The position numbers and the translations under genes are program-made. A model generated the notes under the pieces. It had not been told where the DNA came from, made no database searches, and saw only the letters and a program-made list of their open reading frames with translations. This document shows, piece by piece, positions 1 through 8,151 of a DNA stretch of 50,335 nucleotides. How positions within the stretch are numbered: the first letter of the stretch is position 1; each line of letters starts with the position of its first letter. The DNA is from Spirochaetota bacterium (GTDB taxonomy: Bacteria > Spirochaetota > UBA12135 > COTS27 > JAFLEE01), in contig JAFLEE010000031.1 in NCBI GenBank assembly GCA_017302015.1, positions 1-50,335 of the forward strand, written 5' to 3'.

Positions 1-14
1 CCCCCCGCGGACGG

Positions 15-20
15 TATAAT
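15..20 (+). promoter_or_regulatory. -10 hexamer just before lpxC start
   Basis: A perfect TATAAT lies 7 bases before the ATG at 28 and overlaps the alternative ATG at 19. If it is a real -10 box, transcription would start at or next to the ATG at 28, giving a leaderless mRNA. The -35 region is outside the window. The inference rests on position only. Confidence 0.45.
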
Positions 21-27
21 GACGGCG

Positions 28-1290
28 ATGAAGCGCGTGCTCATCGTCGACGACGAACCCAATATCCAGAAGGCGGTGCGCGCGGTGCTGACCGACGCCG
101 GCTACGAAGCCGTCTCCTGTGCGGACCCGACACGCGTCGAGGGCCTCGTCGCCACCGAACCATTCGACCTGGTCCTCCTCGATATCTGGATGCCGGCTCT
201 CGACGGCCATGCGGTCCTCAAGCAGGTGAAGGCGCGCCGTCCCGCCCTGCCTGTGATCATCATGAGCGGCCACGCAAGCGTCAGCACGGGGGTCGAAACC
301 GCCAAGAGCGGGGCCGAGGACTTCCTCGAGAAGCCCTTCTCCAGCGATCTCCTCCTCTCCAAGGTCCAGGGCGTCCTCGAGGGGTTCGAGGAACCCAGCG
401 GGCCGGGTACCAGCCGCAATCCCTTCCGTCAATTCAAGAAAGACTCCGGCCTTCGCCAGCGCACCCTCGCCAAAAGCGGCGTCCTCAAGGGGAAGGGGCT
501 CCATACCGGCGAGAATACGGGCATCATCCTCTCCCCCCTGCCCCCCGGCAGCGGCATCCTGTTCGAAGACATGCCCTCGGGCATGCGCACGCGCGCCCTT
601 GCACAGGCGGTCGATTCCACGGCCTACGCGACCATCCTCCGCATCGGCCCGGTGCAGGTCGTCTGCGTCGAGCACCTGCTCTCCACCCTCCACGCCTACG
701 GGGTCGACAACGCCGCGGTGAAGGTGAACAAAGAGATCCCCATCCTCGACGGCTCTTCCGCCCCGCTGTGCGCCTTCCTCGATGAACTCGGGGTCGTCGA
801 ACAAGATGCCCCCAAGCGGGCCGTCTACCTCGACCGCGCCGTCGAGTACGTCGACCCGAAAGACCCCACCCGCGTCATCCGCGCCGAGCCCTGCGACCGC
901 CTCGAGATCGATTATTTCCTCGAACTCCCCGACGCGTTCGGCGACCAGCGCGTCCAGATCGTCCTCCCTGCCGACCCCGTCGCCCGGGCCGCCGTCTACG
1001 CCAAAGAGGTCGCCCCCGCGCGCACCTTCGGCTTCCTCGAGGAACTCAAGGCGCTCCAGGCCGGCGGCCTGGGCCAGGGCGGCAATCTCGAGAATTTCCT
1101 TCTCCTCGACAAGGGCCGCCTCCTCAACACGAGTTTCCGCCTCGAGCACGAACTCGCCCGGCATAAGATCCTCGACATCATCGGCGATCTCTACCTCGCC
1201 GGCGGCGAGGTGCGAGCGCGCATCACCGCCCGCAAGACCGGGCACCGCCATAACGTGGCCCTGCTGCGGGCCCTCCTCGAGTCGCCCTGA
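28..1290 (+). CDS. lpxC: Receiver domain fused to LpxC deacetylase
   Basis: The C-terminal part is UDP-3-O-acyl-N-acetylglucosamine deacetylase, the zinc enzyme that commits precursor to lipid A in the cytoplasm. Counting from the ATG at 28 (420 aa), residues 1-120 are a response-regulator receiver: acidic pair D8/D9, phosphoacceptor D52 in LLDIWMP, S80 and K102 in EKPF. After a linker of about 25 residues, LpxC runs from about 145 to the end. It has E215-H216 in VEHLLSTL, T333 in ARTFGF, H379 and D383 in RHKILDIIGD, and H406 in KTGHRHN, so the zinc and catalytic residues are all present. Standalone LpxC is about 300 aa, so both halves look complete. The start at 28 puts KRVLIVDDE at the N-terminus and sits 7 bases after TATAAT; ATG at 19 is the alternative. 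The stop overlaps the recN start by one base. Phosphorylation control of LpxC is inference. Confidence 0.93.
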   Translation: MKRVLIVDDEPNIQKAVRAVLTDAGYEAVSCADPTRVEGLVATEPFDLVLLDIWMPALDGHAVLKQVKARRPALPVIIMSGHASVSTGVETAKSGAEDFLEKPFSSDLLLSKVQGVLEGFEEPSGPGTSRNPFRQFKKDSGLRQRTLAKSGVLKGKGLHTGENTGIILSPLPPGSGILFEDMPSGMRTRALAQAVDSTAYATILRIGPVQVVCVEHLLSTLHAYGVDNAAVKVNKEIPILDGSSAPLCAFLDELGVVEQDAPKRAVYLDRAVEYVDPKDPTRVIRAEPCDRLEIDYFLELPDAFGDQRVQIVLPADPVARAAVYAKEVAPARTFGFLEELKALQAGGLGQGGNLENFLLLDKGRLLNTSFRLEHELARHKILDIIGDLYLAGGEVRARITARKTGHRHNVALLRALLESP

Positions 1291-2975
1291 TGCTCGTCCA
1301 GATCTCCATCCAGAATTTCCTGTTCATCGAGGGCGCCAAGCTCGATTTCCATGCGGGCTTCAACGTGGTCACCGGCGAGACCGGGGCCGGCAAGAGCGTC
1401 TTCCTCGGCGCCCTCTCGGCCACCCTGGGCGAGAAACTCGGCGCCGACCGCATCATGCCCGGGAAGACCTTCGCCCGCGTCTCCAGCGTCTTCGATGTCC
1501 GAAAGCGCCCCGAAATCCTCGAACGCCTCGCCGCGCTGGGCATCGAAGCCGAAGACGGCCTCATCACCGTCCGCCGCGAGGTCGATCTGGAGGGCAAGGG
1601 AAAGTGCCTGCTCAATGACCAGATCGTCCGCATCGGCGCCCTCAAGGAGCTCGGCGAACTCCTCCTCGACCTCCACGGGCAGCACGACAACCAATTCCTC
1701 TTCCAGGTGCGCGAGCACGCAGCCCTCTTCGACCGGTTCGCCGGCCTCGAGGCCCAGGCCACGGAGTACCGGGCCTCCTGGAAAGATCTCTCCCGCCTCG
1801 TCGAAGAGAAGAAGGAACTCGAGAAGCGCGAGGCCGAGGTGCGCCGCGAAAAAGAGTTCCTCGAGTTCACCATCCGCGAACTCGGCGACCACCTGATCTC
1901 CGAGGACGAATACCAGAAGCTCCGCGACACCGTGCGCCAGCAGGCCGCCGCCGAAAAGTCCGGGCGCTTCCTGGCCAAGGCCGACGAGCAGCTCTCCCAG
2001 GCGCGCACCGCCCTGGGCGAGGCGATCAACCATTTCGTCGAACTCTCCAAACTCGACCCCGCCTTCGACCCCGGCCTCTCCAAACTCCGCGAGGCCGACG
2101 CCGCGGTGGAAGAGGCCGCCGACCTGGCCGCGGAGCGCCTCACCGGGGCCGAGACCGGGGTGGATGTCGACGCACTCCAGGCCCGGCTCTCCCGCACCGA
2201 ATCCCTCAAGAAGAAGTACGGCCTCGATTTCGAGGGCCTGCGCCTGCGCCTCGAGGAGGCCCGCGGCAAGCTCGCCTTCCTCGAGGATGTCGCCCTCCAG
2301 AAGGAGGATTGCCTCAAGGCCCTGCGCGCCCAAGCCGCCCGTACGGTGGCCGTCGCCGAGGCGCTGCGGGAAGCGCGGAAGAAGGCCGTACCCGCCTTCG
2401 AGAACGCGCTGCGGGGCGAGCTCGAGTTTCTCGGCATGAAGGGTTCGCGCCTCTCCTGCGCCTTCACCCCCAACCCCGCCGGGCTGACCCTCACCCACGA
2501 CGGTAAGAGCCACGTCCTCGACGACCGCGGCCTCGACGGCGCCGAGTTCGTCTTCGCCCCGGTGCGCGAGACCGCCACCCGCAAGCTGCGCGAGATCGCC
2601 TCCGGCGGCGAGATCAGCCGCATCATGCTCGCCTTCAAGAAGGTCCTGGGCGCCGACGTCCCCGCCCATACCCTGGTCTTCGACGAGATCGACGTGGGCA
2701 TCGGCGGGGAGACCGCCCTCAACGTGGGCCGCAAGATGGCCGAGATCGCCTCCACCCGGCAACTCATCGTCATCACCCACCTGCCCCAGATCGCCCGCTA
2801 CGCCGCCCGCCATTTCCGCGTGGCGCGCTCCATCGAAGACGCCGGGCGCACCCATACCCGCATCTCGCTCCTCGAGAACGACGACCGGCTCGCCGAGATC
2901 GCGCGCATGCTTTCCGGCAAGAGCGGCGACAGCGACCTGGCCTTCGCCAAAGACTTCATGGAAAATAAATCCTGA
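1290..2975 (+). CDS. recN: DNA repair ATPase RecN
   Basis: RecN is an SMC-like ATPase acting in recombinational repair of double-strand breaks. The 561-aa length is normal for the family. Walker A is GETGAGKS at residues 29-36. A long coiled-coil middle follows, rich in Glu, Lys and Arg. The C-terminal half has the ABC signature ASGGEISRIMLAFK, Walker B in TLVFDEIDVGIGG and the switch motif ITHLPQIA. The ATG overlaps the lpxC stop (TGATG), so translation is probably coupled and the two genes share a transcript. Pairing a lipid A enzyme with RecN has no clear functional logic and may just reflect shared housekeeping expression. Confidence 0.96.
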   Translation: MLVQISIQNFLFIEGAKLDFHAGFNVVTGETGAGKSVFLGALSATLGEKLGADRIMPGKTFARVSSVFDVRKRPEILERLAALGIEAEDGLITVRREVDLEGKGKCLLNDQIVRIGALKELGELLLDLHGQHDNQFLFQVREHAALFDRFAGLEAQATEYRASWKDLSRLVEEKKELEKREAEVRREKEFLEFTIRELGDHLISEDEYQKLRDTVRQQAAAEKSGRFLAKADEQLSQARTALGEAINHFVELSKLDPAFDPGLSKLREADAAVEEAADLAAERLTGAETGVDVDALQARLSRTESLKKKYGLDFEGLRLRLEEARGKLAFLEDVALQKEDCLKALRAQAARTVAVAEALREARKKAVPAFENALRGELEFLGMKGSRLSCAFTPNPAGLTLTHDGKSHVLDDRGLDGAEFVFAPVRETATRKLREIASGGEISRIMLAFKKVLGADVPAHTLVFDEIDVGIGGETALNVGRKMAEIASTRQLIVITHLPQIARYAARHFRVARSIEDAGRTHTRISLLENDDRLAEIARMLSGKSGDSDLAFAKDFMENKS

Positions 2976-3069
2976 CTTCGCCTTTCGATGCAACGGGCAT
3001 TCCGATGGGTGCCCCCTGTTTGGGATCGTCGATCAGAGACCGCTCACCGATTGATCCCATCGTCGGCGA

Positions 3070-3085
3070 ATGAAAACGATTTCAT
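3070..3085. promoter_or_regulatory. LacI/CcpA-type operator-like palindrome
   Basis: ATGAAAACGATTTCAT has 6-bp arms around ACGA and fits the cre-type consensus WTGNNARCGNWWWCAW at every position. It lies about 180 bases upstream of the first LamG lipoprotein gene, in a 288-base gap that otherwise shows no gene. LacI-family regulators bind sites of this kind. The binding protein here is unknown; the LacI gene at 20296 has a differently spelled operator in front of its own operon. Confidence 0.4.
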
Positions 3086-3263
3086 GCGCCGTGTGGGACG
3101 AGCATGAAAGCGAAACAGGAGATGGGTCCCTCCTAGAATAACCAAACAGCCGCAAGGCAACCACGCATTCAAATGACGAAAGATTTTTTTTGAGGTGCTT
3201 CACGATTGTTCACCATCGTACCCCGTAGTAGAGTCACCGCACAAATCTTTTCCAGGAGTTCCT

Positions 3264-4310
3264 ATGCGTCGTTTCATCGCCAGCGCCCTGGCCCTATCGG
3301 CCATCGCGTTTCTTTCCTCGTGTTCGCCTACCAGCAGTCCGCTACAGCCGAGCCTCACGGATACGGGCTCCGTTTCCTTGAATGTCTCGTTTTCGAAACC
3401 GAACGCCGCCATGGGCCTATCCAAGGCCCCCGCGAGCGACTTCACCACCGGCACGCTGACCCTCACGAAAGGCGCCACGGTCATTACGCAACCCCTCACA
3501 ATCGCAGGAGGCCATGCCCTCGCCACCATTTCCAACCTCGAGTCCGGGGTCTGGTCGGTGTCCGTGAAATTCTATAACGCCACTGCGGACCTGACCTATC
3601 AAGGGAATTCTACGGTCGTCGTCCAAAACGGCAAAACCACCGTGGTTTCCGTCACGGTCACCTCGACGGGCGGCACCGTCACCCTCGATTTCGAATTGCC
3701 CCTCGATTCCGCCCCCCCCGTGCTGTGGAACCGCATGGAAGGCGTCGCCAGCGAAGTCGGTCTGTCGCTGATTCCCTACGGAACGCCGACCTATTCCGCC
3801 AGCCTCTATGGAAATGGACTCGATTGCCTTGCGAATACCGGATATCTCGACATCCCTGCCGCCGCCCTTCTCCTTGACAAAGGCACGGTGGAGTTCTGGT
3901 TCACCCCGAATTGGTCCGCGCCCCAGGATGGGGGCCGGCATGAATTGATTTGCTCCGTCAACAACCCCAATGGCCTTCGACTCGTTTACTACGACAATGG
4001 GAATGCTTACTTCTCGGTCTGGAACGATAACTATCCCATGGATCAATCTCTCATGCCATTGACATTAGGCACGCCCGCTCATTTCGCCCTGGTTTGGGAT
4101 CGGAATGGAATCGCAGGCTCCCCCGATACCGCTCGACTCTATTTAAACGGCGCCTTGGTCGGCAGCAATAGCCAAGCCCTCAACTCGAGCTCGATAAATG
4201 AAGATGTGCGAATCGGTACCGATGGCACGTCTCATTCCATGGGTGTATTTGACAACCTCAAAGTATACGATTTCGCCAAATTAGACTTCGGCGACCGTTT
4301 CGTTGAATAA
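3264..4310 (+). CDS. LamG-domain lipoprotein, copy 1
   Basis: This is a predicted surface or periplasmic lipoprotein of 348 aa. The N-terminus MRRFIASALALSAIAFLSSC has a basic n-region, a hydrophobic stretch and lipobox LSSC. Residues about 35-135 form a beta-rich domain (ending TVTSTGGTVTLDFELP). The C-terminal 190 residues look like a LamG/concanavalin-A-type jelly roll, with GTVEFWFTPNW, HFALVWDRNG and ARLYLNGALVGSNSQ. The ATG at 3264 is chosen for the signal peptide and the upstream CCAGGAG; an in-frame start further upstream would bury the signal sequence. It is a paralogue of the next gene and has the same length. Binding of a glycan or of another cell is plausible but not shown. Confidence 0.85.
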   Translation: MRRFIASALALSAIAFLSSCSPTSSPLQPSLTDTGSVSLNVSFSKPNAAMGLSKAPASDFTTGTLTLTKGATVITQPLTIAGGHALATISNLESGVWSVSVKFYNATADLTYQGNSTVVVQNGKTTVVSVTVTSTGGTVTLDFELPLDSAPPVLWNRMEGVASEVGLSLIPYGTPTYSASLYGNGLDCLANTGYLDIPAAALLLDKGTVEFWFTPNWSAPQDGGRHELICSVNNPNGLRLVYYDNGNAYFSVWNDNYPMDQSLMPLTLGTPAHFALVWDRNGIAGSPDTARLYLNGALVGSNSQALNSSSINEDVRIGTDGTSHSMGVFDNLKVYDFAKLDFGDRFVE

Positions 4311-4330
4311 ATAGCACCCCTGTGCCTTCG

Positions 4331-4358
4331 CGCAACCCCGCCCCTTGGCGGGGTTGCG
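4331..4358 (+). terminator. Strong hairpin after LamG lipoprotein 1
   Basis: A perfect 12-bp stem (CGCAACCCCGCC and its complement) with a 4-base loop CCTT begins 20 bases after the stop codon. The following ATCATTCTCC is only weakly T-rich, so it is a good hairpin with a poor U-tract. It separates the two paralogous lipoprotein genes. Confidence 0.75.
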
Positions 4359-4448
4359 ATCATTCTCCTCCCTGATCATCAAAAAGGGTCATGGCCTCCC
4401 CGTGACACCCGATCGGCTCTACATCCTTGACCTCCACGGAGTCATTTT

Positions 4449-5495
4449 ATGCGTCTTTCCCTCCCGAGTCTCCTCTCTTTAGCGGCCTTCGCGCTCCTCG
4501 CCTCGTGCAGCCAAACGACGAGCTCGCTTCAACCTGATTCGACGGGAGGGAGCGCTCTTTCGCTTAAGATCACATTTACGAAAGCCTCCGCGGCCCCCGG
4601 GCGGGCCCCCGCGACCGACTTCGTGACCGGCGCCGTGACCTTGAAAAAAGGCGCGGTGACGCGCGTGGAACCCGTGTTGGTCGCCGGTTCCCACGCTTCA
4701 GCGGCCATTTCTTCGCTGGAAGCCGGGGTATGGGCGGTCTCCTTGGAATTCATGAATACCTCCGGAATCATCACCCATACCGGGTCGACCACCGCCACCC
4801 TCCAAAACGGCCAAACACTGGCCCTGTCCCTCACCGTCAATGCGGTCACGGGGAGCCTCTCCCTGGATTCGGATCTGCCCATTGACGTTTTCCCTCCCAC
4901 CCTTTGGAATCGCATGGAAAGCGAAATCAGCGAGGTAGGCTTGCCGCTACTGGTCATCGGCACCCCGAGTTACATGCCCGGCTTATTTGGGAACGGTCTC
5001 TCTCCGACGCCGGTTGGAGATCTCACCATCCCCGCCGCGGCATTCGACCTCGATAAAGGCGCCCTGGAATTCTGGTACACCCCGAATTGGTCCACGCCCA
5101 ATTCGTATTACCACGAGATCCTGCGTTCAGAGGGCTCCTATGATGATATACGCCTCGTCTACTATGATCTGACTCGCGTCTATATTTCTGCTTGGAACGG
5201 ATATTGTCCCGGCCCGGCGGCCAACATGCCGATGAGGGCCGGGCAACCGAATCATTTCGCCCTCGTCTGGAACCGTCTCGGCATCAATGGAAGCGCCGAT
5301 ATCGCGCGCCTTTACTTCAACGGGACCCTCGTGATGAGCAATAGCCAACCCATCATTTCATACGCTCCGAAAAATGTGCGATTCATGGAATTTTCCTACA
5401 CGAATCCGGAGGCGAGCGCCTTTGGGGGGGTGATCGACAATCTGAAGATCTACAACTATTCCAAAATTGATTTCAGCGATCGTTCTCTCGAATAG
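4449..5495 (+). CDS. LamG-domain lipoprotein, copy 2
   Basis: This 348-aa paralogue of the preceding gene has the same architecture. The signal peptide is MRLSLPSLLSLAAFALLASC with lipobox LASC. A beta-rich domain follows (VTGAVTLKKGAVTRVEPVLVAG), then a LamG-like domain with GALEFWYTPNW, HFALVWNRLG and ARLYFNGTLVMSNSQ. The start is supported by CGGAG 8-12 bases upstream. Sequence divergence from copy 1 is spread along the whole length, so the duplication is not recent. Each copy has its own hairpin terminator, so they may be expressed separately. Function is unknown beyond a likely adhesive or carbohydrate-binding role. Confidence 0.85.
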   Translation: MRLSLPSLLSLAAFALLASCSQTTSSLQPDSTGGSALSLKITFTKASAAPGRAPATDFVTGAVTLKKGAVTRVEPVLVAGSHASAAISSLEAGVWAVSLEFMNTSGIITHTGSTTATLQNGQTLALSLTVNAVTGSLSLDSDLPIDVFPPTLWNRMESEISEVGLPLLVIGTPSYMPGLFGNGLSPTPVGDLTIPAAAFDLDKGALEFWYTPNWSTPNSYYHEILRSEGSYDDIRLVYYDLTRVYISAWNGYCPGPAANMPMRAGQPNHFALVWNRLGINGSADIARLYFNGTLVMSNSQPIISYAPKNVRFMEFSYTNPEASAFGGVIDNLKIYNYSKIDFSDRSLE

Positions 5496-5509
5496 AGGAT
5501 GCCCATGGA

Positions 5510-5545
5510 GGCCAAGAAACCCGGCCTCGGGCGGGTTTCTTGGCC
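5510..5545 (+). terminator. Strong hairpin after LamG lipoprotein 2
   Basis: A perfect 13-bp stem (GGCCAAGAAACCC and its complement) with a 10-base loop starts 14 bases after the stop codon. It is followed by GTGTTCTCC, so the U-tract is weak, as for the hairpin after copy 1. Confidence 0.75.
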
Positions 5546-5629
5546 GTGTTCTCCCCGGACATCGCGGGATTCTGGTTTTCACAGGGGAACGCGGGGGGGG
5601 AAATAGCCTCTAAACCCAAATTCAAGCGC

Positions 5630-5658
5630 TTTACTTTCCCTTCTCCGACCGCTAAAAT
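5630..5658 (+). promoter_or_regulatory. Candidate sigma-70 promoter of trxB
   Basis: TTTACT (5630-5635) and TAAAAT (5653-5658) are separated by 17 bases, and the trxB ATG is 30 bases downstream of the -10 box. The stretch is more AT-rich than its surroundings. Confidence 0.55.
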
Positions 5659-5688
5659 CTCCTGCGCCTGCATCCCTCGGAGACTCCC

Positions 5689-6636
5689 ATGGCTGAGATC
5701 GAAAACGTCGTCATCATCGGCTCCGGCCCCGCCGGGCACACCGCCGGCATCTACGCCGCCCGGGCCAACCTGAAGCCGGTCCTCTTCGAGGGCCTCATGG
5801 CGGCCGGCGTCGCGGCGGGCGGGCAGCTCACCACCACCACCGAGATCGAGAATTTCCCCGGCTTCCCCAAGGGCATCTCCGGGCCCCAACTCATGGAGAA
5901 CATGCGCAAGCAATCCGAGCATAACGGCGTGCGCATCCTCACCGAGACGGTCACTGAGGTCGAATTGGGGGCGCGGCCCTTCAAGATCCACGCCGACAGC
6001 GGCGAGGTCCTGGCGCGCACCCTCATCATCGCCACGGGCGCCACCGCCAAGCGCATGAACGTCCCCAGCGAACCCAAGTTCTGGCAGCGGGGCATCAGCG
6101 CCTGCGCCGTCTGCGACGGGGCGCTCCCGATCTTCCGCAACGCCGTGGTCGCCGTCATCGGCGGCGGCGACACCGCCATGGAAGAGGCCACCCACCTGAC
6201 CAAGTTCGCCTCCCAAGTGCTCGTCATCCACCGCCGCGACACGCTGCGGGCCAGCAAGGCCATGCAAGAGAGGGCCCTGGCCAACCCGAAACTGAAGTTC
6301 GTCTGGAACACCGCGCTCCTCGACGTCGCGGGCGATACCCAACTGCGCAAGCTCCTGGTCCAGAACCTGAAGACCGGCGAAAAGAGCGAGCTCGTCGTCG
6401 GCGGCCTCTTCTACGCCATCGGGCACGAACCCAACACGGCCTTCCTCGGGGGCCAACTCAAGACCGACGAAACAGGCTATCTTCTCACCAAGCCCGGCAC
6501 CACCCAGACTTCGGTCCCCGGGGTCTTCGCCGCCGGCGATGTGCAAGACCACGTCTTCCGCCAGGCCATCACGAGCGCGGGCACCGGCTGCATGGCCGCC
6601 CTCGAAGCCGAGAAATTCCTCGTCGAAAATCCCTGA
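5689..6636 (+). CDS. trxB: Thioredoxin reductase
   Basis: TrxB is an FAD enzyme that passes electrons from NADPH to thioredoxin in the cytoplasm. The protein has 315 aa, normal for the low-molecular-weight type. The FAD motif is [10 protein letters not shown] at 11-20. The redox-active pair is C139-A-V-C142 followed by DG. The NADPH-binding motif is [12 protein letters not shown] near 157-167. The C-terminal FAD motif is [15 protein letters not shown]. Every signature residue is present. It has its own candidate promoter, and the downstream gene is convergent, so it is probably monocistronic. Confidence 0.96.
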   Translation: MAEIENVVIIGSGPAGHTAGIYAARANLKPVLFEGLMAAGVAAGGQLTTTTEIENFPGFPKGISGPQLMENMRKQSEHNGVRILTETVTEVELGARPFKIHADSGEVLARTLIIATGATAKRMNVPSEPKFWQRGISACAVCDGALPIFRNAVVAVIGGGDTAMEEATHLTKFASQVLVIHRRDTLRASKAMQERALANPKLKFVWNTALLDVAGDTQLRKLLVQNLKTGEKSELVVGGLFYAIGHEPNTAFLGGQLKTDETGYLLTKPGTTQTSVPGVFAAGDVQDHVFRQAITSAGTGCMAALEAEKFLVENP

Positions 6637-6662
6637 GTTCCGGTCGGGGCCCGAAGAAGGCC

Positions 6663-7607
6663 CTACGGGGCCGCGGACAGGCAGCCAGAAGGCAGGGGGG
6701 TCTCCCCATCGGCGGTCGCGAAGCACGCCCGGCCCCGCTCGTAGGAAATGCGGCTCCGACTGGGCTCCAGGACCTCCGCCTCCAGGGGCGTTTTGGCGGT
6801 GAGCCGCCCGGTCTGGAGGAACCACGACTGATCGGAGGCCTTGAGGTACCAGCCGAAACGCTCCGTTCCGTCCGCCAGCGCGTAGCGGAAGGCGGCCCCC
6901 GGCCAGAACGTCATGGTTTCTCTGCCCTCGCCCGAGCCCGGGGCCAACCAGATCCCGACGAGCCAATCGGGAGTATTGTCGGTCCGCCAATCCTGGATGG
7001 ACTCCACCAAGCCCGTCTCCGGGTGCTCGCCATCCGGTACCACCTCTTTTTTCCACGCCCCATCGAGCAGCAAGGGCATGCGCGGCTCCCCGGGGTTCAC
7101 CGCGTAGAAGCGCCACCATCTGCGGTCGCTGGAGGCGTCATCGCGGACGTCGGGGGTGGGGAGATAGCGCACGCGCACCACCTCGCGGGAAGGCCCTCCC
7201 GGGATCCGCAGCACAATGCGGTCGGCGGAGGTGACCACCGCGGGGCGCGTCATCACGAACCACGCCTGGAGGAGCGCGGGGACGGGTACGCTCCCCGCCT
7301 CCGGGGGGCGCAACCAGAGGCGGCCCAACGAGGCGCCCTCCGCGGGGCCCTTGTCGGCCAGCAGGATGGCCGCCATGACATTGCTGCCATCGGCGAGGAT
7401 ATTCGTTGCGCGCGTGGCCTGGACCTTAAGCGGCGTGCCCAAAGCCGCGCTGAAAAGTTTGGAGAGGGCGCCGTAATTGGAGGAGGGGTCCCAGTGGGGG
7501 ATGGTGTTGCTTTCCTCCTTCCCCGATTTCACCGCGGGACCGCAGCAAACGGCCAGGAGCGCCCAACTCAGGGCGAAGAAGATCTTCCAAGGTCCGGGGT
7601 TCCTCAT
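6663..7607 (-). CDS. Hypothetical lipoprotein
   Basis: I do not recognise the family. The 314-aa protein starts with MRNPGPWKIFFALSWALLAV followed by Cys-Cys, which fits a lipoprotein signal (lipobox AVCC or LAVC). The mature part is moderately rich in Trp, Pro and Arg, is predicted globular, and has no repeated motif that I can see. The C-terminal part (FRYALADGTERFGWYLKASD) could be a small beta domain. It is convergent with trxB 26 bases away and is transcribed away from the palindrome array at 7821. The start is supported by the signal peptide. Confidence 0.72.
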   Translation of the reverse strand: MRNPGPWKIFFALSWALLAVCCGPAVKSGKEESNTIPHWDPSSNYGALSKLFSAALGTPLKVQATRATNILADGSNVMAAILLADKGPAEGASLGRLWLRPPEAGSVPVPALLQAWFVMTRPAVVTSADRIVLRIPGGPSREVVRVRYLPTPDVRDDASSDRRWWRFYAVNPGEPRMPLLLDGAWKKEVVPDGEHPETGLVESIQDWRTDNTPDWLVGIWLAPGSGEGRETMTFWPGAAFRYALADGTERFGWYLKASDQSWFLQTGRLTAKTPLEAEVLEPSRSRISYERGRACFATADGETPLPSGCLSAAP

Positions 7608-7723
7608 CGTGATGCCTGCTCGGATTTGACCATTAAAACGTCAGGTGATGAAGGGGCGGGGGCCATGCATGGCGCCGCTTTATGCGGATGGAAAGCTTCG
7701 GTGGATGTAACTCGCCTACGCGC

Positions 7724-7738
7724 GCCTCGCGGCGAGGC
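7724..7738. terminator. Short GC hairpin followed by a T-rich run
   Basis: GCCTCG and CGAGGC flank a 3-base loop, and AAATTTATTTTC follows on the plus strand. It looks like an intrinsic terminator, but no plus-strand gene is directly upstream, so its role is unclear. It sits in the 544-base gap between the divergent genes at 7607 and 8152. Confidence 0.35.
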
Positions 7739-7820
7739 AAATTTATTTTCCTCGGACCACCTAAGCCCGTATGCTTTCATCCTCCAACATGAGGGCCGAT
7801 GGCCACCCCCGAGTGCTCCG

Positions 7821-8082
7821 GACATCTTCTAGACGGCTGTTCGCGGCCTCCTGCCGCCCCGTCTGCATCCCTGCCATCCGGGCATCTTCGTAGACGGCTT
7901 ATTGCGGCGTCCTGCCGCGCCGTCTACATTGCTGCCTTCCGGGCATCTTCGTAGACGGCTTATTGCGGCGTCCTGCCGCGCCGTCTACATTGCTGCCTTC
8001 CGGGCATCTTCGTAGACGGCTTATTGCGGCGTCCTGCCGCGCCGTCTACATTGCTGCCTTCCTGGCATCTTCGTAGACGGCT
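7821..8082. repeat. 61-bp tandem array of palindromic units
   Basis: Four full units and one partial unit are present: a diverged 60-bp unit at 7821, near-identical 61-bp units at 7881, 7942 and 8003, and a 19-base partial unit at 8064. Units 2-4 differ only at the last base. Each unit holds a hairpin in which TAGACGGC pairs with GCCGTCTA and an inner GCGGC pairs with GCCGC around a GTCCT loop, with TTATT bulged. In the diverged first unit, AGACGG pairs with CCGTCT and the inner stem is also kept. No gene lies inside. The array fills most of the gap between two divergent genes. Confidence 0.9.
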
Positions 8083-8127
8083 CTGCTCCCGCAATTCGTG
8101 AAAGCGACCGTATCTCGGGAACGATCA

Positions 8128-8133
8128 TAAAAT
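8128..8133 (+). promoter_or_regulatory. Candidate -10 box of the amidase gene
   Basis: TAAAAT lies 18 bases before the ATG at 8152, just downstream of the palindrome array. No convincing -35 box is seen at normal spacing, and no strong ribosome-binding site is seen in the short leader. Confidence 0.35.
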
Positions 8134-8151
8134 AGGGCTCTGAGAAAACCC

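Noticed and set aside
1191-2993. Long antisense reading frames (600 aa here; others over trxB, the GH gene, the kinase and the membrane complex)
   Set aside because: High GC at third positions removes stops on the opposite strand. These frames have low-complexity Gly/Ala/Arg or Glu/Gly composition, no domain motif, and overlap well-supported genes.
3003-3062. Terminator after recN formed by TGGGATC/GATCCCA
   Set aside because: The arms are only 7 bp with a 25-base loop and no T-run, too weak to call.
7821-8082. CRISPR array
   Set aside because: There are no variable spacers: the whole 61-bp unit is repeated without unique segments, and no cas gene is nearby.
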